Below are positions 33,688-41,981 of a DNA stretch of 64,000 bases, piece by piece. Both the position numbers and the translations under genes were made by a program. The DNA is from an uncultured Actinomyces sp. (GTDB lineage Bacteria > Actinomycetota > Actinomycetes > Actinomycetales > Actinomycetaceae). Below the pieces are notes generated by a model. It saw only the letters and a program-made list of their open reading frames with translations, made no database searches and was not told the DNA's origin. Numbering within the stretch: position 1 is the stretch's first letter; every line of letters starts with the position of its first letter. The stretch spans positions 62,001-126,000 of the forward strand of contig UWSI01000001.1 in the NCBI GenBank assembly GCA_900541895.1, in the 5' to 3' direction.

Positions 33688-36600
33688 CTACTTCAGGAAA
33701 TCAAAGCGCTGGGCCGAACTTCCATTGTCCTGATAGAGGTGAACCGTTGTCTCGTTCTGGCTACGCCCACCTTCAAGATCAAGGACCAACATGGGTGAGA
33801 GTGCCGAAATAAGAACTTTATGGCCACCCCTGTCTTGGATGACCCACTTTTGAGCTAGGGAGGCGTTCGAGGGCTGCTGATTCACCCGAGCCGGCCAATT
33901 CTTCCACGCCGCAAAGACATCTAAGACTTTCCCTGAAGCCACGTTGGTCAAGGTCACGTAGCCCTTGTCATCGCGACTGATACGCCACTTCTGCGCTGCA
34001 CTTCCATTGGACTGGTAAGACCACACACGAGCACCCGCGTCCCGAGATGCCCATTGGACCTCGACACGATTATTCGGGGCAGCAACTGGACGGATCTGAT
34101 ACTCACCATCAGGAACCTCGTTGCGGTACTCCTTCGCCCACTGGTCCAGGATCTCTTGGGGTCCTTGGACCGGGTTCAGACGCCACTGCTGAGCGGTTGT
34201 TCCATTAGGCAGGTAACCGTCAATGGCCATACCATCACGCGCCTGTCCCCAGCGGAGATTGACAACCAGACCCGTCCCGACGTTGCGGAGCATATACGCC
34301 CCTCCCGTCACCGAGAAGATCACCCACTTCTGGTTCATATTCGATGTGTCTGTGTCCCACAGTTGGAGCTCAGTACCGGGAATCGGAGTGCCATCAGTGG
34401 AATCCAAGGACTTATTCGACCAGGTATTCACCAATCGGTAGAAGCCATCAGGTTCACGGCTAATTTTCCAGATCTGATTATCGGTCTTGCTTGAGCCCCA
34501 CAGCTGAAGTCGAGCTCCGTTGTTGAGCGCAAAATCCTTCAGATCAATTCCCTTCATGGCATCAACGACGCTTGCCAGCTCGTAGTAACCGGGGACGATA
34601 TCTGCCTGCCCCGCAGAGGAAACCTTGGGCTGCGTCGGAATGAATGAAAATGCCTGAGCATCAGAGCCATTCGCATTCCACAAGCCAACATTCGCTCCTG
34701 CAGAGGCGTTGGCCGCCGCAACATCCAGAACGATCGCGGAATCCAAAGCGGAGACGATCTTCACTCGGCCCTGATCGCCCGCAGTGATGCGCCACTTCTG
34801 GGCCAGCGTGCCATTCGAACTCCACTGATCAACGTTTGTCCCAGGTCGCGAGGACGCCCATTGGGCATCAAGCACCTTACCTGAGGCCACATTGGTGATG
34901 GTCGCAAAGCCCTGCGAATCATAAGAAACACGCCACTTCTGGGCATCGCTTCGATTAGCGTCCCACAGCTGGACATTCGCACCATCATCACGGCTAGCGC
35001 CGGGAATGTCCAGAACCAGGTGATCCGCGAGTGCTGACTTAATGAAGTACTCTCCCGGCTCTACAGAGGACTTTTCACCAATCGCATCTTGACTGCGGAG
35101 TTTCTCGAAACGATCCCCCTGCTTCTTGTAGTAGACAATGACCGATTCAGTGGCATCCCACAGCGCATGCGTATAACCTTCGCGCGCGGTGATCTCCTCG
35201 GAGAACTCCACCTGATAGCAGCTGTGTCCACCTGGGCACAAGCGCTTGAGCTGGTCCCAGGCCCGATCAATCGGGACAATCCAGAAGTCGAGGTCACGGT
35301 AGGGGGAATCAGCCTTCGCCATGGCTTCACCCTTGGTGTAGTTAAACACTCCCTTCGAGCGCCCAGCCTGGGTCGACTCAAAAGTTGAAGACTGATAGCC
35401 TGCGATGTCGATCCCCGGGTTGAAGAACAGAATCAATTCCGCCGCAATGGAGGCATCGACATCTTCCATTCCTAGGCGCTTGAGTTGTTCTTGCTTGGGA
35501 ATTGACATTTCCGTGGGCGTCGCTGGGTGCCCCTTGTAGTAGTAGGCGTAACGATCCCCGTAGTAGCTCTTCGTAAAGCGGGCGTAGTCCTCGAAGCCCT
35601 GCTCATTGGGATGAATCGTTCCAAGAAGCAGAAGGACATCCTTGCCCTCATGTTCCGCGGCACTGAAGTACCCATCGTTGAAGTTATAGAGAGCCTTAAA
35701 CTGCTCCGTCGCTTCCTTCGAGGGCTTGATATTCGCACTCAGCAGTTGAGAGATATTAATTCCGCGAACCTTAGGGGACTTTTGAACCTGGGTCGCGAAG
35801 GCATTCCCATCTCCAGAAGTACTCAGAAGCTTCGGGCGAGCCAGCCACCAGTGCGCATTCGGCTCAGAATCAACCAGTGCCCACAAATAGTCAACAGTAC
35901 TCCCCTGATCGGATGCCTTCGTATCAGCACGCCCATTGGCATAGGCGTGTTCCTTCATTTCTTTCCACTCACGGACCAAGCGACCATGCGTCCCCTTGGG
36001 ATTTGATCCCTGATAGAGATCAGCAAACTTCACATAGGAATACGCGCCATCAGTGATGAGATTGATCGTGTAGTGATCTTGAGGAATCCGGTTCGCGTAG
36101 ATGACCTTCTGGACCATATTGGGGAACATATCAACCGAGTAAAGATGGAATGCTGAAGAAGGATCCAACTCACGCAGGTCGCGCACATAGTCGGCAACGA
36201 TATCGATGCAATTACGGAACTGCTGCGAGGCCTCGTCAAAGCCACCGGGCTGGAACGCGTTCTCACGCTCGGTCAGGTAAGGAAGCGCGTAGACTCCATA
36301 CTCTGGACCTGCTGGACCGGGCAAGGCGCCCCAGTCGTAGGCGTTGGGACGCTCAAACATCGCGATCACGGGACCCGTTTTACGAACCGAGTTTTCTCCC
36401 CACAGGTTCAGCGAGAACATCGCGACGGGAAGTGTCGCACTGACCGGTGCAATATTGTAGCTATCCGCAGTTACGCCAACTGTCTGCTTCGGGAATCGTC
36501 GAACAAGCGAACCGTTTTTCTCGGTCGAAAGTTCGACAGTGAATTTTCCGAAGGTTCCAAAGTCGAGAAAGTAGTTTCCCTCCTGCACCTGCGCAAGGGG

Positions 36601-37062
36601 AATCTTCTTGTCGATCTCGCGAGTGACTTTTCCGCGGTAGTTCATCGTCGCCTGAACGTGAACAGTATCGATTGTGTCTGCGATATCGGCTGCGGCGTCA
36701 TCGCCGAGGCGCACTCGCACCTGGGTGGTGTTCCTTTGCGGCTCAAGAAGGATTTCCGAGGCGGCAGTTGAGCGAGCGACGCGCCTGCTTTGGGTGGAAG
36801 GCGCAGTGCCTTCTTCTTGTGAGGGTGAAGCACTGACTTCAGGAGTGGCAGCCGACGAGGCTTCAGAGGGAACTGAAGGCGTCTGCGTCGCATGTGGTGC
36901 CGTTGGTGTTGCCTCAGTGGAGGGAGCCGTAGGAGCGGCCTGTGCAGGAAGTACGGAGGTTCCAACTCCAAGCGCGGTTGACAACAGTGTTGAAATGAAA
37001 ATGCGTCGGAGGGTGCGCTGGCGCATCGAAGGATATACACGGTGCATGAGAAGTAAACCCAT
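33688..37062 (-). CDS. Secreted GT80-like sialyltransferase with three ricin-type lectin domains
   Basis: A protein of 1124 residues. Residues about 13-42 are a Sec signal peptide (RRIFISTLLSTALGVGTSVL, cleavage near AQA-A); a Thr/Pro/Ser/Ala-rich linker runs to about 110. Residues about 200-610 match the layout of Pasteurella PmST1 (GT80): HYTINLITDGAYSYVKFADL has the D-x-G catalytic-base motif (D338), QFKALYNFND and LLLLGT follow, YYYKGHP carries the HP motif (H512), and AAELILFF...IAGYQSSTF has the Glu/Ser-Ser CMP-binding segment. Residues about 655-1124 hold nine QxW-type repeats (e.g. VQLWDANRSDAQKW, VDQWSSNGTLAQKW), i.e. three beta-trefoils. No sortase motif is seen, so the protein should be released or bound to glycans through its lectins. 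Activity on sialic acid is inferred from remembered family motifs, without an alignment. An 8-G tract lies 28 bp before the first start codon. Confidence 0.8.
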   Translation of the reverse strand: MGLLLMHRVYPSMRQRTLRRIFISTLLSTALGVGTSVLPAQAAPTAPSTEATPTAPHATQTPSVPSEASSAATPEVSASPSQEEGTAPSTQSRRVARSTAASEILLEPQRNTTQVRVRLGDDAAADIADTIDTVHVQATMNYRGKVTREIDKKIPLAQVQEGNYFLDFGTFGKFTVELSTEKNGSLVRRFPKQTVGVTADSYNIAPVSATLPVAMFSLNLWGENSVRKTGPVIAMFERPNAYDWGALPGPAGPEYGVYALPYLTERENAFQPGGFDEASQQFRNCIDIVADYVRDLRELDPSSAFHLYSVDMFPNMVQKVIYANRIPQDHYTINLITDGAYSYVKFADLYQGSNPKGTHGRLVREWKEMKEHAYANGRADTKASDQGSTVDYLWALVDSEPNAHWWLARPKLLSTSGDGNAFATQVQKSPKVRGINISQLLSANIKPSKEATEQFKALYNFNDGYFSAAEHEGKDVLLLLGTIHPNEQGFEDYARFTKSYYGDRYAYYYKGHPATPTEMSIPKQEQLKRLGMEDVDASIAAELILFFNPGIDIAGYQSSTFESTQAGRSKGVFNYTKGEAMAKADSPYRDLDFWIVPIDRAWDQLKRLCPGGHSCYQVEFSEEITAREGYTHALWDATESVIVYYKKQGDRFEKLRSQDAIGEKSSVEPGEYFIKSALADHLVLDIPGASRDDGANVQLWDANRSDAQKWRVSYDSQGFATITNVASGKVLDAQWASSRPGTNVDQWSSNGTLAQKWRITAGDQGRVKIVSALDSAIVLDVAAANASAGANVGLWNANGSDAQAFSFIPTQPKVSSAGQADIVPGYYELASVVDAMKGIDLKDFALNNGARLQLWGSSKTDNQIWKISREPDGFYRLVNTWSNKSLDSTDGTPIPGTELQLWDTDTSNMNQKWVIFSVTGGAYMLRNVGTGLVVNLRWGQARDGMAIDGYLPNGTTAQQWRLNPVQGPQEILDQWAKEYRNEVPDGEYQIRPVAAPNNRVEVQWASRDAGARVWSYQSNGSAAQKWRISRDDKGYVTLTNVASGKVLDVFAAWKNWPARVNQQPSNASLAQKWVIQDRGGHKVLISALSPMLVLDLEGGRSQNETTVHLYQDNGSSAQRFDFLK

Positions 37063-37095
37063 CTGTCGTGAAAAGCTCAGGCGCGAATTGGGGGG

Positions 37096-37250
37096 GGCGC
37101 ACCTTTGCGTAGGCTGGATGGACAGTTGTGAGTTTACCGAGCGAGCGGAGTATTTGTTGCTGCGACAACCTAAATTTATGAGATTTAAAAATGTTTTGAA
37201 AGCTTGAAAACACAGGAAAACAGGGGTCGGTTTCCCGGATAAAAAATGGA
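37096..37250. repeat. ~155-bp direct repeat, left copy
   Basis: It matches 40534-40689 in the same orientation over its whole length, roughly 85-90% by eye (GCGTAGGCTGGATGGACAGT, then TGTGAG, and CTTGAAAACACAGG near the other end). The left edge abuts the 8-G tract upstream of the sialyltransferase gene. After its right edge (TGGA) the two loci differ for some 40-80 bp but share CATAGTGTG again (37288-37296 and 40768-40776). Confidence 0.9.
37173..37201 (-). promoter_or_regulatory. Candidate promoter for the sialyltransferase gene, inside the repeat
   Basis: TTTCAA (37196-37201) and TAAATT (37173-37178) with a 17-nt spacer, on the minus strand in an AT-rich stretch. The equivalent pair in the right repeat copy is TTTTAA and TAGATT, also 17 nt apart. 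Confidence 0.4.
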
Positions 37251-37841
37251 TACCTCGCTATCCAATCGGTACACCAGTAGCGCCCTGCATAGTGTGTAAC
37301 CGTGTGGCGGTCGGCTGTGATCACCTCGATCACGTCAGGGCAGGCGTCTTCACGGGAGCTGTCCTGGCCGAACAATACGATGACACCACTCCACAGGACT
37401 TAACCGCGCACGCGGATAGGCTATTCGAGCGGTAAATACTTCCGCATGCGGCACGCGTGGACGAGGGGGCCAACGCAGTGAGCAGCGAAACCGAGCAAGT
37501 CCACGACCTCAAGGAGGTGACGATGCGGCGTATGTTTAGCGAGTACTTCATCTACATTGCTGTCCAGTCAATCCTGTTGATCTGTGGTGACACGGTGTAC
37601 GTGCACGCCTACTCTGAGATGCAGCACCTTTTGGTCGGTAGCACCAAGGAAGAACCATCCCAAAGAACGAAACCCTGGTGAGTACTCGATATCGAAAACC
37701 GTGACCTAGTGGAGGAAGTCATTGCGATCAGCCTGCCACTGACGCCTGTGCGGGTGAAAGAGAATGCCAACGGACCAAAACAACCTACTGCTGGTAAAAT
37801 CTTGGGATGAAAAATTGGATTGGCTAGGAAAGGAGGCAGAT
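37251..37841. other. Gene-poor stretch, possible decayed coding sequence
   Basis: No convincing intact gene. On the plus strand a short frame reads GAVLAEQYDDTTPQDLTAHA, then DRLFER and a stop near 37434, and another (37457-37681) reads MDEGANAVSSETEQ. Neither was recognised. GC content changes from high before about 37520 to low after it, consistent with a junction. The last bases hold the AAAGGAGG ribosome-binding site of the DUF3800 gene. Confidence 0.4.
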
Positions 37842-38537
37842 ATGTCTTCATTGAATATCTATTGTGACGAAAGCACTCATCTGCCTAACGACCAGAAGCC
37901 TTTTATGGTTTTAGGTGCGATTACCTGTCCAACTGAGCGTTCACGGGAAGTGGCAGTTCAACTTCGTAAGATAAGAGCCAAACACCACATTCCAAGTGAA
38001 TTTGAGATCAAATGGACTAAAGTTTCTCCTGCGAAAGTAGATTTCTACCTAGATGTTATTGACTATTTTTTCGATGACGACGACCTCAATTTTAGGGCGG
38101 TAATTGCGTCAAAACAGAATCTTGATCATGGTCGTTTTAACCAGACTCATGATGACTGGTATTACAAGATGATGTTTTATCTTCTCCGCAACGTCCTTCC
38201 CCCACAAGAACAGGCGTTCATATACCTAGACAAAAAGGATACGAACGGTAAGCAGAAGATTGACAAACTTCGAACCGTCATAGCGAACGCTGAGTATGAC
38301 TTTGATCGACGTAACATTCGACGCTTGCAGATCGTAGAGTCCCACCATGTCGGATTGCTTCAGCTGGCTGATCTGATCATTGGTGCAATTAACTATGCGA
38401 ACCGTGGCGAGGTTGGAAACCCTGCAAAAATGAGGCTTATTGAAAGGATTCGGGAGCGTTCTGGTTTAAGCCTGACTTGCACGACCCTTCTTTCTGAAAT
38501 GAAGATGAACCTCTTTCACTGGAAGGCACAGGAATGA
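37842..38537 (+). CDS. DUF3800-domain protein
   Basis: A 231-residue protein with the DUF3800 pattern: an N-terminal acidic strand (LNIYCDESTHLPN), a second strand (FMVLGAITCP), EFEIKWTKVSPAKVDFYLDV, a central Asp strand (QAFIYLDKKDTNG) and a C-terminal helix with an Asp (HHVGLLQLADLIIGAINYAN). The spacing DES...D...QLAD is that of an RNase H-like fold with possible metal-binding acids. I chose the ATG at 37842 over 37764 because of AAAGGAGG 6 nt upstream. Its stop overlaps the next gene by 4 nt. It is AT-rich against the chromosome and sits in the repeat-bounded island. DUF3800 proteins are often found near mobile elements; the true function is unknown. Confidence 0.8.
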   Translation: MSSLNIYCDESTHLPNDQKPFMVLGAITCPTERSREVAVQLRKIRAKHHIPSEFEIKWTKVSPAKVDFYLDVIDYFFDDDDLNFRAVIASKQNLDHGRFNQTHDDWYYKMMFYLLRNVLPPQEQAFIYLDKKDTNGKQKIDKLRTVIANAEYDFDRRNIRRLQIVESHHVGLLQLADLIIGAINYANRGEVGNPAKMRLIERIRERSGLSLTCTTLLSEMKMNLFHWKAQE

Positions 38538-39058
38538 CATCTTGCCCGCCTTTCCCTATTGAATCTGAATACGATCCAAATTCATCTTCTTGCGACGAAT
38601 ACATAGACCACATTTATCAAATCTTTTTGAAAGACTTAATCAAAAGCCCCCTATGTTGGAAAAACAAAAATACTCACGTAAGTCTTCGTAGAAACCCCGA
38701 GGTTGATGGCCGACATCGAGTGTTTTGGCATGTCATTTCTGGAGGCAGCAATACTGAAGAAAACCGCCAAATTGATTTCGAACGATGCCGAAGGATCCGC
38801 TGGATCCGCATTATAATCGAATTGTTCAACAACGACTTCCCAGCCGAAACTGACATCTGCTGGTGGATCGACCAAAAGCGTGCGCACCGTGACCGCTATG
38901 TCATTACGAGGTCAGAATTTGACTACATTGTCGTTATTGAAGAGTGCAATGGCTATGCTCTCCTCGTCACGGCCTACTATGTAGAATACGAACACCGAAG
39001 GCGAAAGCTGAGGCGTGAGCACGACGAATACTGGCGAAAGCAAGAGCCGCTCACTTAG
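38534..39058 (+). CDS. Unknown protein, partner of the DUF3800 gene
   Basis: 174 residues, coupled to the DUF3800 gene by an ATGA overlap. Visible features are WKNKNTHVSLRRNPEVDGRH, RVFWHVISGG, ERCRRIRWIRIIIELFNND, YVITRSEFDYIVVIEECNGY and ALLVTAYYVEYEHRR. The arrangement (basic strand, FWH, RIRW helix, then two strands with a Tyr-rich TAYYVEYEHRRRKLRRE end) resembles small RNase-like toxins of the BECR type, but this is a guess from shape, not a firm match. It has no signal peptide or membrane helix. A stem overlaps its stop codon. Function unknown. Confidence 0.7.
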   Translation: MTSCPPFPIESEYDPNSSSCDEYIDHIYQIFLKDLIKSPLCWKNKNTHVSLRRNPEVDGRHRVFWHVISGGSNTEENRQIDFERCRRIRWIRIIIELFNNDFPAETDICWWIDQKRAHRDRYVITRSEFDYIVVIEECNGYALLVTAYYVEYEHRRRKLRREHDEYWRKQEPLT

Positions 39059-39068
39059 TGAACGGCTC
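39044..39068 (+). terminator. Hairpin at the end of the DUF3800 module
   Basis: An 11-bp stem (GAGCCGCTCAC with GTGAACGGCTC, one mismatch) with a 3-nt loop spans the TAG stop of the second gene. Only weak U content follows. Confidence 0.5.
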
Positions 39069-39212
39069 CAGATACTCCTTCAACACCTGGTTGATGAGCT
39101 ACCTATAGTCTAGCAGGAGAACCGAATCGGTAGCTAATTGAATGGTTGCGTCTCACATCTTCATGTAGCAGTAACTCGGTAACCGTCCACATCCCAACGG
39201 CACTCCAGATGC

Positions 39213-39590
39213 TCATCGCGGCGCCTCCCACATGGCCGTCGTAACTTGCTCAACCGTCACTGAATTCTTGGGGACTTCGATGATGAGCTCGTTGTGAACA
39301 TGCATGCCTGCCGGCCACCCCTTTGGCCTCCACAGCGTGAATGGCATGGGCCAACAAATCCCGCGCGGTTGCCCGGGCGACGTTTTCCACTGGTTTCGGT
39401 CCACGGGTCTCAATCGAATCCCAACGTTTAGCAGCGCTCTACCCTTGACAGCTAATGACTTGCACCCAAACCTGCCGATAGGCGATCTTAAGACCGTATA
39501 CCTTGTGCCATCCACATGCTGTGGAGGTAAGTCGCTACGATTCCTCAATTCGTCGATAATCGATGCCTCCCCACCCAAATAGTCGACCAC
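39213..39590 (-). pseudogene. Remnant of a phage family-A DNA polymerase
   Basis: The open frame ends with GMHVHNELIIEVPKNSVTVE, which matches the motif C region (HDE, here HNE) of phage/Pol I-type DNA polymerases. In a neighbouring frame the bases just upstream read ENVARATARDLLAHAIHAVE, then AKG, which is the helix expected before that motif, so a frameshift lies near 39305. The catalytic Asp of HDE is changed to Asn. Only the C-terminal palm segment remains. It marks the island as a decayed prophage or phage-like element. Confidence 0.7.
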
Positions 39591-39809
39591 ATACTATAAC
39601 TCAGGCGATATTTTATTTTTCTTGCCGTTACAGGCCTCCACCAAGACGGATGTAAATCCCATTCCTGTTGCGACATCCCACGCATTTCGGATATTTCCAA
39701 GAGGAATCCATACTCGATGAAAATCATCGGTCGATAAATTTATCTCAGTGAGTCTCAACAGAACGCGGGTTACGGATCATCCTGACTGCATTCTTTACAG
39801 CTAGGAGAT

Positions 39810-40237
39810 TTACACCGACAAAGGGATGGGAATCGAGACTTGAGGACTAGGCTCCGGCGCACCAGCTGACGTGATATCAATATCTTTCAATCGCATGTTG
39901 ATTGCATAATCACGCTTCAGGCATCGCAAACCTTTCGGAGCATCACTCAATGCTCTGACCAAACTTTCATACTGTTGAAGATCGGGGGTCGCACTTCTTA
40001 GTAAGAAAATCTGCAGGACATTCTTCAAACCTCTCTTTAACTCTCCCACGTATTAAGTACTGCCTTCCGCAAATCCAACAATTGATTGCGAGATGCAGAT
40101 ACGATGACCGAATTCATTATTTCCTTAATTCTTTCGGAGACCTCACTGCTTCTACTCCGGCTTTTGCGATGGATCAGAGTTACAGCTCGCCATGTATATC
40201 CATATAATTCCGACGAGACTTTGCGCGCTAAACACAC
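39810..40237 (-). pseudogene. Unrecognised fragment, possibly one frameshifted gene
   Basis: Two overlapping minus frames join naturally: SERIKEIMNSVIVSASRNQL, then LDLRKAVLNTWE (40237-40037), continues with GELKRGLKNVLQIFLLRSAT (40049-39810). They overlap by 13 nt in different frames. The joined product of about 140 residues was not recognised. It may be a decayed gene or two chance frames. Confidence 0.3.
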
Positions 40238-40516
40238 CTACCGGAATGAGCGGAGAAATGATCTCGCGATAGATTCCTTGAATAATGAAGAGTAAACTTG
40301 AATCTACATAAGCAACCGCTAAGCAAATGAGTGGGACTAAACCTGCTCGTTGAACCTGATACCAGGACGACTCCGACTCTGATGCCGCCTTCGCCCTGAT
40401 TCCCGCCCACATATTCGGAGGCAACTTGTCAGTTCGCATCGCTCGCGCTAGACCAGCCAAGCAGGATGCGGCAACAAACGTTAAGAGTCTAGACCAAATG
40501 AGATGAGTCCATCCAT
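40152..40516 (-). pseudogene. SdpI-family membrane protein, frameshifted
   Basis: From an ATG at 40516 with AGGAGAGAG upstream the frame reads MDGLISFGL and then stops. The next frame continues LLTFVAASCLAGLARAMRTD, KLPPNMWAGIRAKAASESES and SWYQVQRAGLVPL, the pattern of the SdpI family (the N-W-G-I-R-x-K-A and S-x-x-S-W blocks), with further hydrophobic segments. SdpI proteins are multi-span membrane proteins, one of which gives immunity to the SdpC killing factor. A single-base shift near residue 9-11 breaks it here. It lies directly behind the right repeat copy. Confidence 0.5.
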
Positions 40517-40533
40517 CTCTCTCCTGTCAACTA

Positions 40534-40689
40534 GGCGCACCTTAGCGTAGGCTGGATGGACAGTTGTGAGCTTACCGAGCTGACGGAGTATTTATTGCTT
40601 CGACAACCTAAATCTATGAGATTCAAAAATGTTTTAAAAGCTTGAAAACACAGGGAAAACCAGAAGTCGGGATTCCGGATAAAAATGGA
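40534..40689. repeat. ~155-bp direct repeat, right copy, ending at tRNA-Thr
   Basis: Second copy of 37096-37250. Its right edge (TGGA) coincides with the discriminator and CCA end of tRNA-Thr, so the repeat is the 3'-flanking sequence of that tRNA. Confidence 0.9.
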
Positions 40690-40761
40690 GCCACCTGTCG
40701 GACTCGAACCGACGACCGTCCGCTTACAAGGCGGGTGCTCTACCAACTGAGCTAAGGTGGC
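40686..40761 (-). tRNA. tRNA-Thr (TGT)
   Basis: A cloverleaf on the minus strand: acceptor GCCACCT/AGGTGGC, D arm GCTC...GAGC, anticodon loop CTTGTAA in the stem CCCGC/GCGGA-side, T stem GTCGG/CCGAC with TTCGAGT. The discriminator is U and CCA is encoded (40686-40688). The 155-bp repeat begins immediately at this end. Confidence 0.93.
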
Positions 40762-40905
40762 AACCCACATAGTGTGCCATGACTGAGGGCGCAAAGACGA
40801 ATTAAAAATCGCAATGTGGCTCACACGCTACTGTTAGGCCCTCAAAACAGGCTGCACATCACGGCAAAAACGCTACGCTCCAGCAGCCCCCACAGCTACA
40901 AAGAA

Positions 40906-40940
40906 AGGGCGCGCACGCGACCACGTCACGCACGCGCCCT
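40906..40940 (-). terminator. Terminator after the DsbA-like gene
   Basis: An AGGGCGCG/CGCGCCCT stem with an imperfect inner part, followed on the minus-strand RNA by UUUCUUUGU, about 50 nt after the stop. The remaining bases to tRNA-Thr (40762-40905) show no gene. Confidence 0.7.
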
Positions 40941-40988
40941 CACACTTCGAGTTCCAAAGCGCGATTACCCTAGGGGATCACATTGCCC

Positions 40989-41840
40989 TTACTTCGAAGC
41001 GGATGCCGTTCCCGCGGTAGCAAGCTGCTGCTGAATTACCGGGTACACACCATCAACCGTGGTCACGCCAAACTTCGAGAAGTCCAGAGCAGTCTTGTCA
41101 TTGATGACAAACTCGGGAGTACCCAAGGAATTGGGACTGCGCCCCTCGTAGGTGGCATTTGCCCACGCCTGAGTGGTCTTAGTCAGGTATTCATCAACAC
41201 CATTCTCGGGGAAGGAATTCACCACATCCTCGGGAATTCCAACCTGCGAGGCAATGGTCTTGACCTGCTTGGCTGACTTCGACAGGTCCTGAACAACGGA
41301 GCCGTTACCCGAGTTGTAGGCCTCGTTGAAGTAGGCAAGAAGTGCATTGTGGAACTTGCCCCAGGTCTGAGCATCGACCTTTTGCGCCGCGATCAAAGAA
41401 GCGGTGGTTGCGGCGTACTGATAAGGCGCCTTCACCGTATTCACTGGCTGGTACTTGATATTGAACTTGCCATCGAGAGCATCTTGAGTGGCTTGCTCAC
41501 CGAAAGCAACGTCATAGGCTGCGCAGACGTGGCAGGAGTAATCAAAGTATTCCGTCAGCGTCGGAAGAGATTCGTCGACCTTGCCAATACCCAAGTGAGA
41601 AACCACAATCGGTGCGCCATCCCCGTAGGTACCGATAGTAGCGGTCGCAGCTTGGCTGTCCTGAGCCTTCTTGTGGTTCGACTGAATGATCACCGCAGCG
41701 ATTGCTCCAATGATCACAACAAGAATCAGTGCGACCAATCCGATGATGATATTTCGGGTTCGACGATCCGCACGTGCCTGCTGCTCACGCAGTTGCTGAG
41801 CTTTCTCACGCACTTCCTGCGAGCGAGACGGCTTTGCCAT
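40989..41840 (-). CDS. Membrane-anchored DsbA/thioredoxin-like oxidoreductase
   Basis: A 283-residue protein with a basic N-terminus (MAKPSRSQEVREKAQQLREQ), one membrane helix at about 35-58 (IIIGLVALILVVIIGAIAAV) and an outside thioredoxin-fold domain with the active site FDYSCHVCAAYD (CxxC). The cis-Pro side and the inserted helical region (residues about 135-220) fit the DsbA_2/DSBA-like group that makes disulfides in exported proteins in actinobacteria. I prefer the ATG at 41840 (AAAGG upstream) over 41867. A single gene with its own terminator. Confidence 0.88.
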   Translation of the reverse strand: MAKPSRSQEVREKAQQLREQQARADRRTRNIIIGLVALILVVIIGAIAAVIIQSNHKKAQDSQAATATIGTYGDGAPIVVSHLGIGKVDESLPTLTEYFDYSCHVCAAYDVAFGEQATQDALDGKFNIKYQPVNTVKAPYQYAATTASLIAAQKVDAQTWGKFHNALLAYFNEAYNSGNGSVVQDLSKSAKQVKTIASQVGIPEDVVNSFPENGVDEYLTKTTQAWANATYEGRSPNSLGTPEFVINDKTALDFSKFGVTTVDGVYPVIQQQLATAGTASASK

Positions 41841-41981
41841 TATCTGGGCCTTTCTGTTGATGTGCATCCAAGCCTAGCGAGCATTACCCGCCGACGCACA
41901 ATACCAACACTGACGCTACGCATTTCATTCCGCAGGGACGCAGACGCAAGCGTCCACCGCAGAGGGTATGCGTTCACTCGG

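Noticed and set aside
37457..37681. Small plus-strand frame MDEGANAVSSETEQ...
   Set aside because: No ribosome-binding site fits it, it has no family resemblance and it spans a composition change; it is noted only inside the gene-poor entry.
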